In this document: piece after piece, positions 31,552 to 39,832 of the stretch
Position numbering within the stretch: position 1 is the stretch's first letter
Layout: each line of letters opens with the position of its first letter
From: Micromonospora saelicesensis
Lineage (GTDB): Bacteria > Actinomycetota > Actinomycetes > Mycobacteriales > Micromonosporaceae
Reading direction: 5' to 3'
NCBI RefSeq assembly: GCF_900091575.1
Contig: NZ_FMCR01000001.1
Location: 1,116,001-1,180,000 of the forward strand
DNA length: 64,000 nucleotides
The notes under the pieces: model-generated
The model's input: only the letters and a program-made list of their open reading frames with translations
Told to the model about the DNA's origin: nothing
Database searches by the model: none
Translations under genes and position numbers: made by a program

Positions 31552-31958
31552 GGCGAGGCCGTCTCGGCGTCCGGATCGTCGTCGAGCTGGTAGTCGAGCT
31601 CGTCGGCGTGGGCCGCCGCGATCAGCTCCATGCCGCGTTCCACGTTCAGCGCGGTACGGATGCCGTTCAGCGACAGCCCGAGTTCGACAAGGGTGATGGC
31701 GACGGCCGGACGCATCCCGACCACCACCGTTTCCGCGTCCAGCACCTTGGAGATCGACGCGATGGTGGAGAGCATCCGCCCGACGAAGGAGTCGACGATG
31801 TCCAGTGCCGTGATGTCGATGATGACGCCGTGGCAGCCAGTCGCGACGATCCGCTCGGCCAGGTCCTCCTGGAGCTGGACCGCCGTCTGGTCGGACATGT
31901 CGAGCTGGATGGAGACGAGCAGGATGTCACCGATCTTGAGGATCGGAACCCTCTCCAT
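31548..31958 (-). CDS. rsbS: Stressosome scaffold protein RsbS (STAS domain)
   Basis: 136 residues, one STAS domain (MERVPILKIGDILLVSIQLD). The phosphorylated serine is in ITALDIVDSFVGRML. An acidic extension (DELDYQLDDDPDAETASP) ends the protein. The family forms the stressosome core with RsbR and sequesters RsbT. ATG 31958 shares a base with the rsbR TGA. Confidence 0.93.
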   Translation of the reverse strand: MERVPILKIGDILLVSIQLDMSDQTAVQLQEDLAERIVATGCHGVIIDITALDIVDSFVGRMLSTIASISKVLDAETVVVGMRPAVAITLVELGLSLNGIRTALNVERGMELIAAAHADELDYQLDDDPDAETASP

Positions 31959-32818
31959 CAGGCGTCCCGGCGCGGCTGGCGGCGGGCGGTCTCCACCCCG
32001 TTGAGCCGCAGCACGTGGCGCAGCGCGTCGGCGAGGCTCGCCTTGGTGGCGATGTCGCCGAACTCGATGCCGAGCGCCACGATGGTCTGCGCGATCTGCG
32101 GACGGATGCCGGAGATGATGCAGTCGGCGCCCATCAGCCGGGCGGCCACCACGGTCTTCAGGATGTGCTGGGCGACCTGGGTGTCCACCGCCGGTACGCC
32201 GGTGATGTCGATGATCGCGTACGGCGAGCTGGTGTCGACCAGGGTCTGCAGCAGCCGCTCCATGACGACCTGGGCCCGGGCCGAGTCGAGGGTGCCGACC
32301 AGCGGCACGGCGACGACGCCCTCCCAGAGCTTGACCACCGGCGTGGAGAGCTCGAGCAACTGCTCGGCCTGGTCGGCGATCAGGCTCTCCCGGGTGCGGA
32401 CGAAGCTCTCGAAGGTGAACAGGCCCATCTCGTCGACCAGCTTCGAGAAGGCGACGTAGTCCGGTAGCGCGTTCGGGCCGCCGTTCTCCTGCACCAGCTC
32501 GGCCAGCACGTCCTTCAGCGCGAAGATGCTGACAGTGGTCTCGGTGGCGGAGAAGCCCTGCCGGGCCCGGCCACGGGACAGCTCGGAGAGCGCGGCGCGC
32601 AGTTCGGCGGCGCTGTCGGCGGACAGGTCGATGATGCCCTGCTCGCCGGTGGAGACGATGGCGCGGTGCAGGTCCTGGACCTGTCGGCGCAGCTCCGCCT
32701 GGCTCAGCCGGCCTCGCAACGAACTGGTGACGATCTCGGTCCACCGAGTCGTGACCCGTTCGTCCTGCCCGCTGAGCAGCGCGGCGAGCCGACCACTTTC
32801 TTCGGTGCTCAACGCCAT
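31958..32818 (-). CDS. rsbR: Stressosome sensor protein RsbR
   Basis: 286 residues: an N-terminal four-helix/globin-like sensory domain (about 1-150) and a C-terminal STAS domain (PLVGTLDSARAQVVMERLL, IDITGVPAVDTQVAQHIL, MGADCIISGIRPQIAQT). The threonine in VDTQVA corresponds to the RsbT target site. No haem-ligating residue stands out. ATG 32818 has AAGGGGG six bases upstream. First gene of the coupled operon RsbR-RsbS-RsbT-RsbTX-kinase-receiver/PP2C. Confidence 0.93.
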   Translation of the reverse strand: MALSTEESGRLAALLSGQDERVTTRWTEIVTSSLRGRLSQAELRRQVQDLHRAIVSTGEQGIIDLSADSAAELRAALSELSRGRARQGFSATETTVSIFALKDVLAELVQENGGPNALPDYVAFSKLVDEMGLFTFESFVRTRESLIADQAEQLLELSTPVVKLWEGVVAVPLVGTLDSARAQVVMERLLQTLVDTSSPYAIIDITGVPAVDTQVAQHILKTVVAARLMGADCIISGIRPQIAQTIVALGIEFGDIATKASLADALRHVLRLNGVETARRQPRRDA

Positions 32819-32847
32819 TTCGAACCCCCTTGACCTGGACCGGGCGG

Positions 32848-32853
32848 ACTCTA
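32848..32853 (-). promoter_or_regulatory. -10 hexamer TAGAGT of the stressosome operon
   Basis: TAGAGT on the reverse strand, about 30 bases upstream of ATG 32818. A short leader with AAGGGGG would follow. No good -35 box was found. Confidence 0.45.
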
Positions 32854-32981
32854 TCACCGGGGCCTGACCAACTACTTGCCCCGTAGCAACGGAATGACGA
32901 TGGCCACCGGATCACGGCTCCCGTTCTACCTCCGACCGTGGTCGTGGGATACCGTTCCCCCGATAACAGGAGGTCTGGCGA

Positions 32982-33338
32982 ATGTCGTTGACGGTGCACA
33001 CGGAACAACGCGGCGACGTGGTCGTCGTAGCGGTCGCGGGCGAGCTGGACATGGCCACTGCACCGCAGCTGCAGGACCAGATCACCGACCTGCTCGACAA
33101 GGGCCGCAACCGGCTGGTGTTCGACCTGGCGGACGTCTCGTTCTGCGACTCGACCGGTCTGTCGGTCTTCGTCCGCGCCAAGAACAGCTGCGACGAGGCT
33201 GGCGGCGTGGTCCGGCTGGCCGCCCCGCAGCGCGGCGTGCTGCGCATCCTTGAGGTGAGCGGGCTGGTCGAGGTGCTGCACACCTACCCGACGGTGGATG
33301 AGGCAGTCGCCGGCGAATCGACGCCGGCTTCCTCCTGA
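32982..33338 (+). CDS. Anti-sigma factor antagonist (STAS, RsbV/SpoIIAA type)
   Basis: 118-residue STAS protein with the substrate serine in VSFCDSTGLSVFVRAK. A perfect AGGAGG sits 8 bases before ATG 32982. Divergent from the stressosome operon, it is the obvious RsbV-like substrate for the PP2C proteins encoded there. No RsbW-like kinase or sigma factor is adjacent; these must lie elsewhere, or the 13784 fusion acts. Confidence 0.93.
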   Translation: MSLTVHTEQRGDVVVVAVAGELDMATAPQLQDQITDLLDKGRNRLVFDLADVSFCDSTGLSVFVRAKNSCDEAGGVVRLAAPQRGVLRILEVSGLVEVLHTYPTVDEAVAGESTPASS

Positions 33339-33351
33339 CCGTCCGCGTGCG

Positions 33352-34632
33352 TCACTCGTCCTCGACGTAACGGGGACGAGCGATCGCCATGCCCGCCGTC
33401 GTCTGCACGGCGAGGGCACCCAGCAGGAACCCGATCGGCGCGGTCCAGCCGCCGGTGGCCTCGTAGAGGATGCCGACCATCAGCGGGCCGAGGGCGGCGA
33501 TCACGTACCCGGTGCTCTGCGCGAACGCGGAGAGCGCGACAGTGCCCTCGGCGGTGCGGGCGCGTAGGCCGATGGCGGTCAGGATCATCGGGAACGCGCC
33601 CTGCCCGATCGCCAGCAGGGCGACCCAGAGCAGCGCGGCACCGTGTGGTGCGAGCGCCAACCCCAGGTAGGCCAGCGCCGACGCGGTGGTCAGCCCGAGC
33701 ACCAGCGGCCGCAGGGTGCCCAGCCGACCGGCCAGGGTGGGCATCAGCAGCGCGATCGGCACGCCGAGCGCGGTCACCCCGGCGAGCAGCAGCCCGGCCG
33801 ACTCCGGCTGGTAACCGGCGTCGCGGAACAGCTGGGCCAGCCAGCCCATGATCGCGTACCCGCTGAGCGACTGCGCCCCGAAGTAGACGGCCATCGCCCA
33901 GCCGAGCCGGGTCCGCGCCGGCCGGACCCGCATCGGCGTGGCGACGACCGCCGTCGGGGTCGCCCGCCGCGCCGCAGCGCGGGTCCGCAGTGCCAGCGGC
34001 ACCCACGGGAGTACGGCCACCGCGGCCATCGCGGCCCAGACGCCGAGCCCGGCCCGCCACGATCCGAAGGCGTGCGCGATCGGCACCGCGGAGGCGGCGG
34101 CCACCGTCGTGCCCACTGTCAGCGCCATCGTGTACGCCCCGGTGACCAGGCCGGTGCGGTGCGGGAAGTGCTGCTTGACGAGCATCGGCAGCAGGATGTT
34201 GGCGACCGCGATGCCGGACAGCGCCAGCGCGCTGGTGAGCACGAAGATCAAGGCCGAGTCGGTGACGACCCGGAGCACCTGGCCCACGGCGAGGGCGAAC
34301 ATGGCGACCACCAGCACCCGGGCCGGTGCCACCCGGCGGACCAGCCACGGGGTGAGCGCGCCGAGGCCGGCGAACGCGATGGTCGGCAGGGTGGTGACCA
34401 GGCCGGCGGTGACACCGGAGAGGCCCAGCCCGTCGCGGACCTCGTCGAGCAGTGCGCCGAGGCTCGTCACCACGGCGCGCAGGTTGAGCGCGACCAGCAG
34501 CATCCCGACCAGCACCAGCGCGCCACCGGTCGCCGGGTGCGTCCGCCGGCCGGTGCCGGGGTCCCGCGTCGGGCGAGGGTCGACGGCGGCGGGGGCGGGC
34601 AACGCCGGAGCGGCGGTTGGTGGCGGGGTCAT
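33352..34632 (-). CDS. MFS transporter (CynX/NimT-like)
   Basis: 426 residues, twelve hydrophobic segments with a proline/alanine-rich N-terminus. The family hallmark LVALNLRAVVTSLGALLDEVRDGLGLS follows the first helix, as in CynX/NimT cyanate or nitroimidazole-type transporters. ATG 34632 is chosen. It is divergent from a FadR-type GntR gene 50 bases away, which probably regulates it. Confidence 0.9.
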   Translation of the reverse strand: MTPPPTAAPALPAPAAVDPRPTRDPGTGRRTHPATGGALVLVGMLLVALNLRAVVTSLGALLDEVRDGLGLSGVTAGLVTTLPTIAFAGLGALTPWLVRRVAPARVLVVAMFALAVGQVLRVVTDSALIFVLTSALALSGIAVANILLPMLVKQHFPHRTGLVTGAYTMALTVGTTVAAASAVPIAHAFGSWRAGLGVWAAMAAVAVLPWVPLALRTRAAARRATPTAVVATPMRVRPARTRLGWAMAVYFGAQSLSGYAIMGWLAQLFRDAGYQPESAGLLLAGVTALGVPIALLMPTLAGRLGTLRPLVLGLTTASALAYLGLALAPHGAALLWVALLAIGQGAFPMILTAIGLRARTAEGTVALSAFAQSTGYVIAALGPLMVGILYEATGGWTAPIGFLLGALAVQTTAGMAIARPRYVEDE

Positions 34633-34682
34633 GACCCTTAACCTACAATCATGGGATGAATTTGGGACCGGTGATGTAACCA

Positions 34683-35399
34683 GTGCCACCGTCGGTTGAA
34701 TTCCCCTCCGCGCCGCCGGCACCGCCCCGCGGCCAGCCCGCCGTGCCGCCCCGCGGCCACCGCGTCCGGCAGACCACCGAGCAACTCCGCGCCCGGATCC
34801 TCGGCGGCGAATGGCCCGTCGGCGGACGCATCCCCACCGAGCCGCAACTGGTCGCCGCGCTGGGCGTCGGGCGCAACACGGTCCGCGAGGCGGTCCGCGC
34901 CCTGGTGCACGCCGGGGTGCTGGAGTGCCGGCAGGGCTCCGGCACCTACGTGGTGTCCACCGACGAACTGGCACCGGTGGTCGCCCGCCGACTCGGCGAC
35001 GACCGGATGACCGAGGTCATCGAGGTACGCCGCGCCTTCGAGGTGGAGGCCGCCCGGCTCGCCGCGCTGCGGCGTACCCCGGAGGACCTGGCGGCGCTCG
35101 ACGGCGCGCTCGCCCAGCGCGAGGCCGCCTGGCACGGCGGCCGGGTCGACGCGTTCGTCGAAGCCGACGCGGCACTGCACACGGCGGTGGTCGCCGCCGC
35201 GCACAACGCCATGCTCGCCGAGCTGTACGCCTCGGTGGGCACCGCCCTGCGCAGCACTGTCGCCCAGGCCATGGGCGGGGAGCTCACCCCCGAGCGCTAC
35301 GTCGACCACACCCGGCTGGTCGAGGCGATCCGGGCCGGCGATCCCGGCCGGGCGGCGCTCGAAGCCGGCGCTTTTCTGGAACCCGCCGAACGGGCATAG
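34683..35399 (+). CDS. GntR-family regulator, FadR/FCD subfamily
   Basis: 238 residues. The winged helix (LRARILGGEWPVGGRIPTEPQLVAALGVGRNTVREAVR) is followed by the GSGTYV wing and an all-helical FCD domain from about 100, with conserved metal-site residues around FVEADAALHTAVV and DHTRLVEAI. The first in-frame start after a stop is GTG 34683. A TACAAT -10 candidate lies at 34644-34649, and TCAT-N3-ATGA at 34649-34659 may be its operator in the region shared with the MFS gene. Confidence 0.9.
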   Translation: MPPSVEFPSAPPAPPRGQPAVPPRGHRVRQTTEQLRARILGGEWPVGGRIPTEPQLVAALGVGRNTVREAVRALVHAGVLECRQGSGTYVVSTDELAPVVARRLGDDRMTEVIEVRRAFEVEAARLAALRRTPEDLAALDGALAQREAAWHGGRVDAFVEADAALHTAVVAAAHNAMLAELYASVGTALRSTVAQAMGGELTPERYVDHTRLVEAIRAGDPGRAALEAGAFLEPAERA

Positions 35400-35438
35400 G
35401 TTGTGCCCGACAGAAAAGCGGACACCTCGGGAGTACGA

Positions 35439-35912
35439 ATGCTCAAGGGCTTCAAAGACTTCATCATGCGCGGCAACGTCGTCGACCTGGCGGTCGGTGT
35501 CGTCATCGGCGCCGCGTTCACGGGCGTGGTCACCCAGCTCACCAAGTCGTTCCTCGAACCACTGATCCGGGTCATCGTGCTGGTCATCACGGGCAGCGAC
35601 AAGGGTCTGGCCGGCACGGCACCCAAGTTCCGTGGCATCCCGTTCGACTGGATCGCCTTCGTCAACGCGGTGATCACCTTCCTGCTCACTGCGGCGGCGC
35701 TCTACTTCCTGGTCGTCTACCCGATGAACCGGCTGGCCGAGCGGCGCAAGCGGGGCGAGGAGCCGCCGCCCTCGGCGCCGAGCGAGGAGGTCAAGCTGCT
35801 CACCGAGATCCGGGACGCTCTGGTCTCCGCCGGCCACACCACCCCCGGCCAGCAGCGCGGGGCGCTGGACGACGTGCTGGGCCGCCGCCCGGAGCCGCCG
35901 ACGCAGCGCTGA
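35439..35912 (+). CDS. mscL: Large-conductance mechanosensitive channel MscL
   Basis: 157 residues. MLKGFKDFIMRGNVVDLAVGVVIGAAFTGVV is the classical N-terminal helix plus pore-lining TM1; TM2 is FVNAVITFLLTAAALYFLVVYPMNRL. The charged C-terminal bundle (EEVKLLTEIRDAL) is present, followed by a disordered tail. It opens under membrane tension to release solutes in hypo-osmotic shock. Start ATG 35439 with GGGAG five bases upstream. Confidence 0.96.
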   Translation: MLKGFKDFIMRGNVVDLAVGVVIGAAFTGVVTQLTKSFLEPLIRVIVLVITGSDKGLAGTAPKFRGIPFDWIAFVNAVITFLLTAAALYFLVVYPMNRLAERRKRGEEPPPSAPSEEVKLLTEIRDALVSAGHTTPGQQRGALDDVLGRRPEPPTQR

Positions 35913-35981
35913 CCCGAACGGATGCACATCGGCCCCTGTGGGATTCCCGCAGGGGCCGCACCTTCTCGTACGTGTGTTCGA

Positions 35982-35987
35982 TAGAGT
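35982..35987 (+). promoter_or_regulatory. -10 hexamer TAGAGT before the 35994 gene
   Basis: TAGAGT ends exactly 6 bases before ATG 35994, the leaderless spacing. Confidence 0.6.
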
Positions 35988-35993
35988 CCCGCC

Positions 35994-36245
35994 ATGGAGC
36001 AGCGAAAGCACTGGTGGAACGGGAAGTGGGGGCGGCTGGCCCGGCGGGACGTCTTCCTGCGGGTGGACGCCGACCGGTGGCACGTCGAGCAGCGGGCCGG
36101 CGGCGCCGAGGGCATCTCCCGTTTCTACGAGTACGGCAGTGCGGACGAGGCCGAGGACACCGTCCGGGCGCTGCTCGACGGCCCGGACACCTGGCGGGAG
36201 CTGTCCCCCCGCCCGCCCGGCGGCTGGACCCTCCCGAACAGCTGA
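35994..36245 (+). CDS. Small conserved hypothetical protein (83 aa)
   Basis: Basic, tryptophan-rich N-terminus (MEQRKHWWNGKWGRLARRDVFL), then a strand-rich stretch (VDADRWHVEQRAGG) and a helix (SADEAEDTVRALLDG). No membrane segment. It looks like a compact soluble protein, but I assign no function. Confidence 0.8.
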   Translation: MEQRKHWWNGKWGRLARRDVFLRVDADRWHVEQRAGGAEGISRFYEYGSADEAEDTVRALLDGPDTWRELSPRPPGGWTLPNS

Positions 36246-36299
36246 GTGTCCGTCGCCCGCCACCTTGCGCGGGCCGTGGAGACGGTACTGCTTTCGACG

Positions 36300-36339
36300 G
36301 TTATGACTCTGAGGAATAAATATGCCTCAGAGTCATAAC
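36300..36339. repeat. Palindrome with 15-nt perfect arms in the 36246-36502 gap
   Basis: GTTATGACTCTGAGG at 36300-36314 pairs perfectly with 36325-36339 around a 10-base AT-rich loop (AATAAATATG). It stands out in GC-rich DNA and has no T-run. It could be an operator, a terminator for the preceding gene, or an interspersed repeat. Confidence 0.8.
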
Positions 36340-36502
36340 GCTCTCCGGGCCATCGCTCTCCGGGCCATCGCCTGCGGACCTGCCGCCTCCGAGCCGCTGC
36401 TCTGGACGAGGTGCCGACCACACCGAGACCGCAGCGGCCGCTGAGCGTCGGGCGGACAGGCGGCGGCGTTTAGCGGCGCGCCGCCCTGGGAACCGCAGCG
36501 GG

Positions 36503-36874
36503 ATGGACCAGCAGGACGAGCAGCAGGCGACCATCTCGCGGATCACCACCGGGATGCCGGTGATCGACTCAGCTGGCACCGAGGTCGGGACCGTGGACCT
36601 CGTCCAGCGGGGTGACCCGAACGCGGTGACCGTCCAGACACCGACCGCCGACCCGGGCAGCAGCCTGGACGAGCTGATCGAGGCGACCGCGGTCGAGGAG
36701 CCGGACGTACCGGCCGACCTGGCGGCGCGGCTGCTGCACAGCGGCTATCTGAAGGTCTCGACCGACCTGACCCGCACCGGCGCGGTCTACGTACCGGCCG
36801 ACCGGATCGGGTCGGTGGCCGACGGCCGGGTCCTCCTGGCCGTCGGGGTGGCCGACCTGCCGCCCGAGGAGTGA
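36503..36874 (+). CDS. PRC-barrel-like hypothetical protein
   Basis: 123 residues. The N-terminal part (ITTGMPVIDSAGTEVGTVDLVQRGDPNAV) resembles a PRC-barrel strand pattern, and the C-terminal part (YLKVSTDLTRTGAVYVPADRIGSV) a second half. A helical acidic linker joins them. PRC-barrel proteins often bind RNA or act in photosynthetic or stress roles; function here is unknown. Start ATG 36503, weak ribosome site. Confidence 0.75.
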   Translation: MDQQDEQQATISRITTGMPVIDSAGTEVGTVDLVQRGDPNAVTVQTPTADPGSSLDELIEATAVEEPDVPADLAARLLHSGYLKVSTDLTRTGAVYVPADRIGSVADGRVLLAVGVADLPPEE

Positions 36875-36886
36875 CCCCACCGCCCT

Positions 36887-36961
36887 GATTGACTCGGGTT
36901 CACGGAAATCGGGGCATCCGGAGCCTCGGGACAGCCCGACTTCATGAAACCCGAGTCGATC
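36887..36961. repeat. Intergenic hairpin, family 2 copy A
   Basis: 27-base imperfect arms (left starts GATTGACTCGGGTT, right ends AACCCGAGTCGATC) flank a GC-rich centre. The right arm supplies the last codons and TGA of the benE gene. It resembles the hairpin at 46459-46537, which shares GACAGCCCGACTTC and GAGTCGATC blocks. Confidence 0.8.
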
Positions 36962-38282
36962 TTCGCTGCACGGTGGGGGCCGACTGATCCGGCGCGGCCG
37001 GCTGGTCCCCGGCGGGCTCATCCGGTGCGGCGGGCTGGTCCGGTGCGGCGGGCTGGTCCGGTGCGGCGGGCTGGTCCGGCGCGGCGGGCTCATCCGGCGT
37101 GGTGAGGGCGGGTTGGTCGGGCGCGGCGGGTTGCCGGCGATGGAAGAGCAGCAGCATCAGGCAGCCCGCGACCAGGCCCCAGAACGCGCCGCCCACGCCG
37201 ATCAGCGTCACCCCGGACGCGGTCACCACGAAGGTGACCACGGCTGCCTCCCGGGTCGCCGGGTCGGTCACCGCCGAGGCGAGCGCGGTGGCCAGGGCGC
37301 CCAGTAGCGCCAGCCCGGCGACCGCCTCGATGAGGATCGGTGGGGCGACCGCCACCAGCGTGGTGGCCACGCCGGCGCCCAGGCCGAGCACGGCCAGCCC
37401 AGCGCCCGCGGTGACCGAGGCGATCCATCGGCGCTCCGGGTCGGGGTGCGCGTCGGGGCCGGCGGCCAGCGCGGCGGTGATCGCCGCGAGGTTCACCGCG
37501 TGCCCGCCGGCCGGGGCGGCGAGCAGACTGGCCAGGCCGGTGGTCCGCAGCGCGGCGCCGAACGGCGGCCGGTAGCCGTAGCCGACCAGCACCGCCATGC
37601 CGGGTACGTTCTGCGCGGCCATGGTGACCAGGAACAGCGGCAGGGCCAACCCGACCAGTGCGGACGCGTTCCAGGCCGGCGCGGTCAGCGTGACCGACGG
37701 GATCAGCGCGGCACCGGTCAGGCCGGTCGGCGGTGCGGTCAGTGCGATCGCCGCCACCGCCACCACCAGCGCACCGGGTACCGCCCAGCGTCGGGCGAAC
37801 CGGTGCAGCAGCAGCCAACCGACCACCACCGATCCGGCCACCACCGGCAGCTCGACCAGCGCGCGGACCGGGGCGGTGCACAGCGGCAGCAGCACCCCGG
37901 CGAGCATCGCGCCGGCCACCGGCTTGGGGATGGCGGCCACCGCACGGCCGAGCGGCGGGAACAACCCGGCCGCGACGATCAGCACACCGGAGACGAGGAA
38001 GGCGCCCACCGCTACCGGCCATCCGCCCGGTGGCGACCCGGTCGCCACCAGCAGCGCCGCGCCCGGAGTGGACCAGGCTGCGCTCATCGGTATCCGGTAC
38101 CGCCAGCCCAGCCAGACGGCGACGAACCCACTCGCCACGCAGAGAGCGAGCAGGCCGGAGGCGGCCTGTGCGTCCGACGCGCCCGCCGCTCGGAGCCCGG
38201 CCAACACGACGGTGAACGAGCTGGCGAAGCCGACCAGCGCGGTCACCACCCCCGCCAGCACCGGTTGCACGCGTCCGGCCAC
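36942..38282 (-). CDS. benE: BenE-family benzoate/H+ symporter-like membrane protein
   Basis: 446 residues with about twelve membrane helices. BenE-like stretches include VVTALVGFASSFTVVLAGLRAAGAS at the N-terminus, WSTPGAALLV, and NVPGMAVLVGYGYRPPF. The last about 70 residues are a low-complexity PAAPDQ/PAAPDEP repeat, unusual for the family. GTG 38282 with GGAGG about 5 bases upstream is the start. Divergent from an XRE-cupin regulator, its probable controller. The substrate may be an aromatic acid but no degradation genes are adjacent. Confidence 0.88.
   Translation of the reverse strand: MAGRVQPVLAGVVTALVGFASSFTVVLAGLRAAGASDAQAASGLLALCVASGFVAVWLGWRYRIPMSAAWSTPGAALLVATGSPPGGWPVAVGAFLVSGVLIVAAGLFPPLGRAVAAIPKPVAGAMLAGVLLPLCTAPVRALVELPVVAGSVVVGWLLLHRFARRWAVPGALVVAVAAIALTAPPTGLTGAALIPSVTLTAPAWNASALVGLALPLFLVTMAAQNVPGMAVLVGYGYRPPFGAALRTTGLASLLAAPAGGHAVNLAAITAALAAGPDAHPDPERRWIASVTAGAGLAVLGLGAGVATTLVAVAPPILIEAVAGLALLGALATALASAVTDPATREAAVVTFVVTASGVTLIGVGGAFWGLVAGCLMLLLFHRRQPAAPDQPALTTPDEPAAPDQPAAPDQPAAPDQPAAPDEPAGDQPAAPDQSAPTVQRRSTRVS
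37018..37095 (-). repeat. 18-bp tandem repeat encoding PAAPDQ
   Basis: On the forward strand GGTGCGGCGGGCTGGTCC recurs head-to-tail about four times with small variants around it. Each unit adds six residues to the cytoplasmic tail of the BenE-like protein; length variation between strains is expected. Confidence 0.85.
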
Positions 38283-38297
38283 CCCACCCTCCCGACT

Positions 38298-38313
38298 GTT
38301 CCGTTTACGGAAC
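38298..38313. promoter_or_regulatory. Palindromic operator GTTCCGTTTACGGAAC
   Basis: A 16-base palindrome (7-base perfect arms, TT centre) between the divergent benE and XRE-cupin genes, 15 bases upstream of the benE start and 24 bases upstream of GTG 38338. The best candidate site for the XRE-cupin protein. Confidence 0.75.
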
Positions 38314-38337
38314 GGAAGCGTGTAGCACGATAGCCGG

Positions 38338-38895
38338 GTGCCGCACCCACCACCAGCCCGCCCAGGCCTCGACGTGGATCCCGCCGTCGTCGGGCGCCGG
38401 GTTCGTGCCCTCCGCGAGGAGCAGGGAATCTCGCTGTCCACACTCGCCCGGCTCGCCGGTGTCGGAAAGGCCACCCTCTCCGGCCTGGAGCACGGCACCC
38501 GCAACCCGACCCTGGAGACGCTCTGGGCGGTCACCGCACAGCTCGGCGTACCGTTCACCGCCCTGCTGGCCGAACCGGCGGCCGAGCCCACCGTGCACGG
38601 CACCGCGGTCACCGCGACCCTGCTGGAAGTCTTCACCGACACCGACGCGACCTACGAGCTGTACCGGATGCGGGTCGCGCCCGGCGTCACCCAACTCTCC
38701 CCCGCTCACGCGCCGGGGGTCACCGAGCACGTCACCGTCTTCGCCGGGGTGCTGCGCACCGGGCCGGCCGACGCACCGCTGACCGCCCCGGCCGGCGGGC
38801 ACCTCCGCTGGGTGTCGGACGTGCCACACAGCTACGCGGCGGTGGGTGACGAGGAGGTCGCCGCCAGCCTGCTGCTGCGCTATCCGCGCCGCTGA
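38338..38895 (+). CDS. XRE-family regulator with C-terminal cupin domain
   Basis: 185 residues. Helix-turn-helix at about 20-75 (GRRVRALREEQGISLSTLARLAGVGKATLSGLEHGTRNPTLETL, an HTH_3 fold) and a cupin barrel at about 110-185 (ELYRMRVAPGVTQ, GVTEHVTVFAGVLR, GGHLRWVSDVPHSYAAVG) that would bind a small ligand. This SutR/PuuR-like class often governs a neighbouring transporter. It is divergent from benE with a palindrome between. GTG 38338 start. Confidence 0.9.
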   Translation: MPHPPPARPGLDVDPAVVGRRVRALREEQGISLSTLARLAGVGKATLSGLEHGTRNPTLETLWAVTAQLGVPFTALLAEPAAEPTVHGTAVTATLLEVFTDTDATYELYRMRVAPGVTQLSPAHAPGVTEHVTVFAGVLRTGPADAPLTAPAGGHLRWVSDVPHSYAAVGDEEVAASLLLRYPRR

Positions 38896-38980
38896 GACCC
38901 CGCCGAACGGTCACGGACCGTCGGCCCCGTCGACGAAAATCGCAATCATTTCTCGACCTAGGTAGGAGGCGTAGAGACGA

Positions 38981-39730
38981 ATGCGGGTTGTTCTTGGCAA
39001 GCTTGACCCCATGACGCTGATCCTCCGCTCGGTCATCCTCAACGACATCGGCTTGGTGCGCACCAACAACGAGGACTCCGCCCTCGCCGGTGACCGCCTG
39101 ATCGCCGTCGCCGACGGCATGGGTGGGCTGCCTGCGGGCGAGGTGGCGAGCGAGATCGTGATCCGGATCCTGGACGAACTGGCTCCGCCCACCGACCCCG
39201 ACGGCGCCGCCGACGCGCTGCGTGCCGTGGTCAGCACCGCCAACCAGCGCATCCACGCCGCCATCACCGTCGACCCGAGCCGGGACGGCATGGGTACGAC
39301 GCTCACCGCGGCGCTGCTGGCCGGGGAGACGCTGGTGCTGGCCCAGGTGGGCGACTCCCGCTGCTACCTACTGCGCGAGGGGGAGCTGACCCAGCTCACC
39401 CGGGACGACACGTTCGTGCAGGCGCTCGTCGATCAGGGCACCCTCTCTCCCGAGCAGGCCCGCCACCACCCGCAGCGGTCCCTGGTGACCCGGGCCGTGC
39501 AGGGCGCCGACACCCCACCCGCGGTCGGGGTGCTCACAGTGGCCCCCGGTGACCGGCTGCTGCTGTGCAGCGACGGGCTCTCCGACTACGTCGAGGACGA
39601 GGCCATCGCCGCGGCCCTGGGCATGTACGCCGACCGCCAGCAGTGCGGTGAGCAGTTGGTGAAGCTGGCTCACCACGCCGGCGCACCGGACAACGTCACA
39701 GTCGTGGTCTCCGACGTCGTCGCCCACTGA
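38981..39730 (+). CDS. PPM-type serine/threonine protein phosphatase (PstP-like)
   Basis: 249 residues, a complete PP2C domain. Metal-binding motifs are NNEDSALAGDRLIAVADGMGG, GMGTTLTAALL, QVGDSRCYLLREGEL, LCSDGLSDYV and GAPDNVTVVV. Cytoplasmic, no membrane helix, so it differs from membrane PstP. ATG 38981 has AGGAGG about 11 bases upstream; ATG 39011 (MTLILRS) aligns with the usual start of the domain but lacks a ribosome site. Confidence 0.9.
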   Translation: MRVVLGKLDPMTLILRSVILNDIGLVRTNNEDSALAGDRLIAVADGMGGLPAGEVASEIVIRILDELAPPTDPDGAADALRAVVSTANQRIHAAITVDPSRDGMGTTLTAALLAGETLVLAQVGDSRCYLLREGELTQLTRDDTFVQALVDQGTLSPEQARHHPQRSLVTRAVQGADTPPAVGVLTVAPGDRLLLCSDGLSDYVEDEAIAAALGMYADRQQCGEQLVKLAHHAGAPDNVTVVVSDVVAH

Positions 39731-39796
39731 CCCGTACGGCTCACTCGGCGGCTCACCCGAACCGACTGGTTCGGGTTCCGCTGCCACAGTAGGTGG

Positions 39797-39825
39797 TTGT
39801 GCCATCTAGCTTGCGCCGCTACTGT
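39797..39825 (+). promoter_or_regulatory. Promoter of the second padR-ABC operon
   Basis: TTGTGC, 17-base spacer, TACTGT at 39820-39825, then 7 bases to GTG 39833. Good spacing and the leaderless arrangement. Confidence 0.65.
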
Positions 39826-39832
39826 CCGACGC

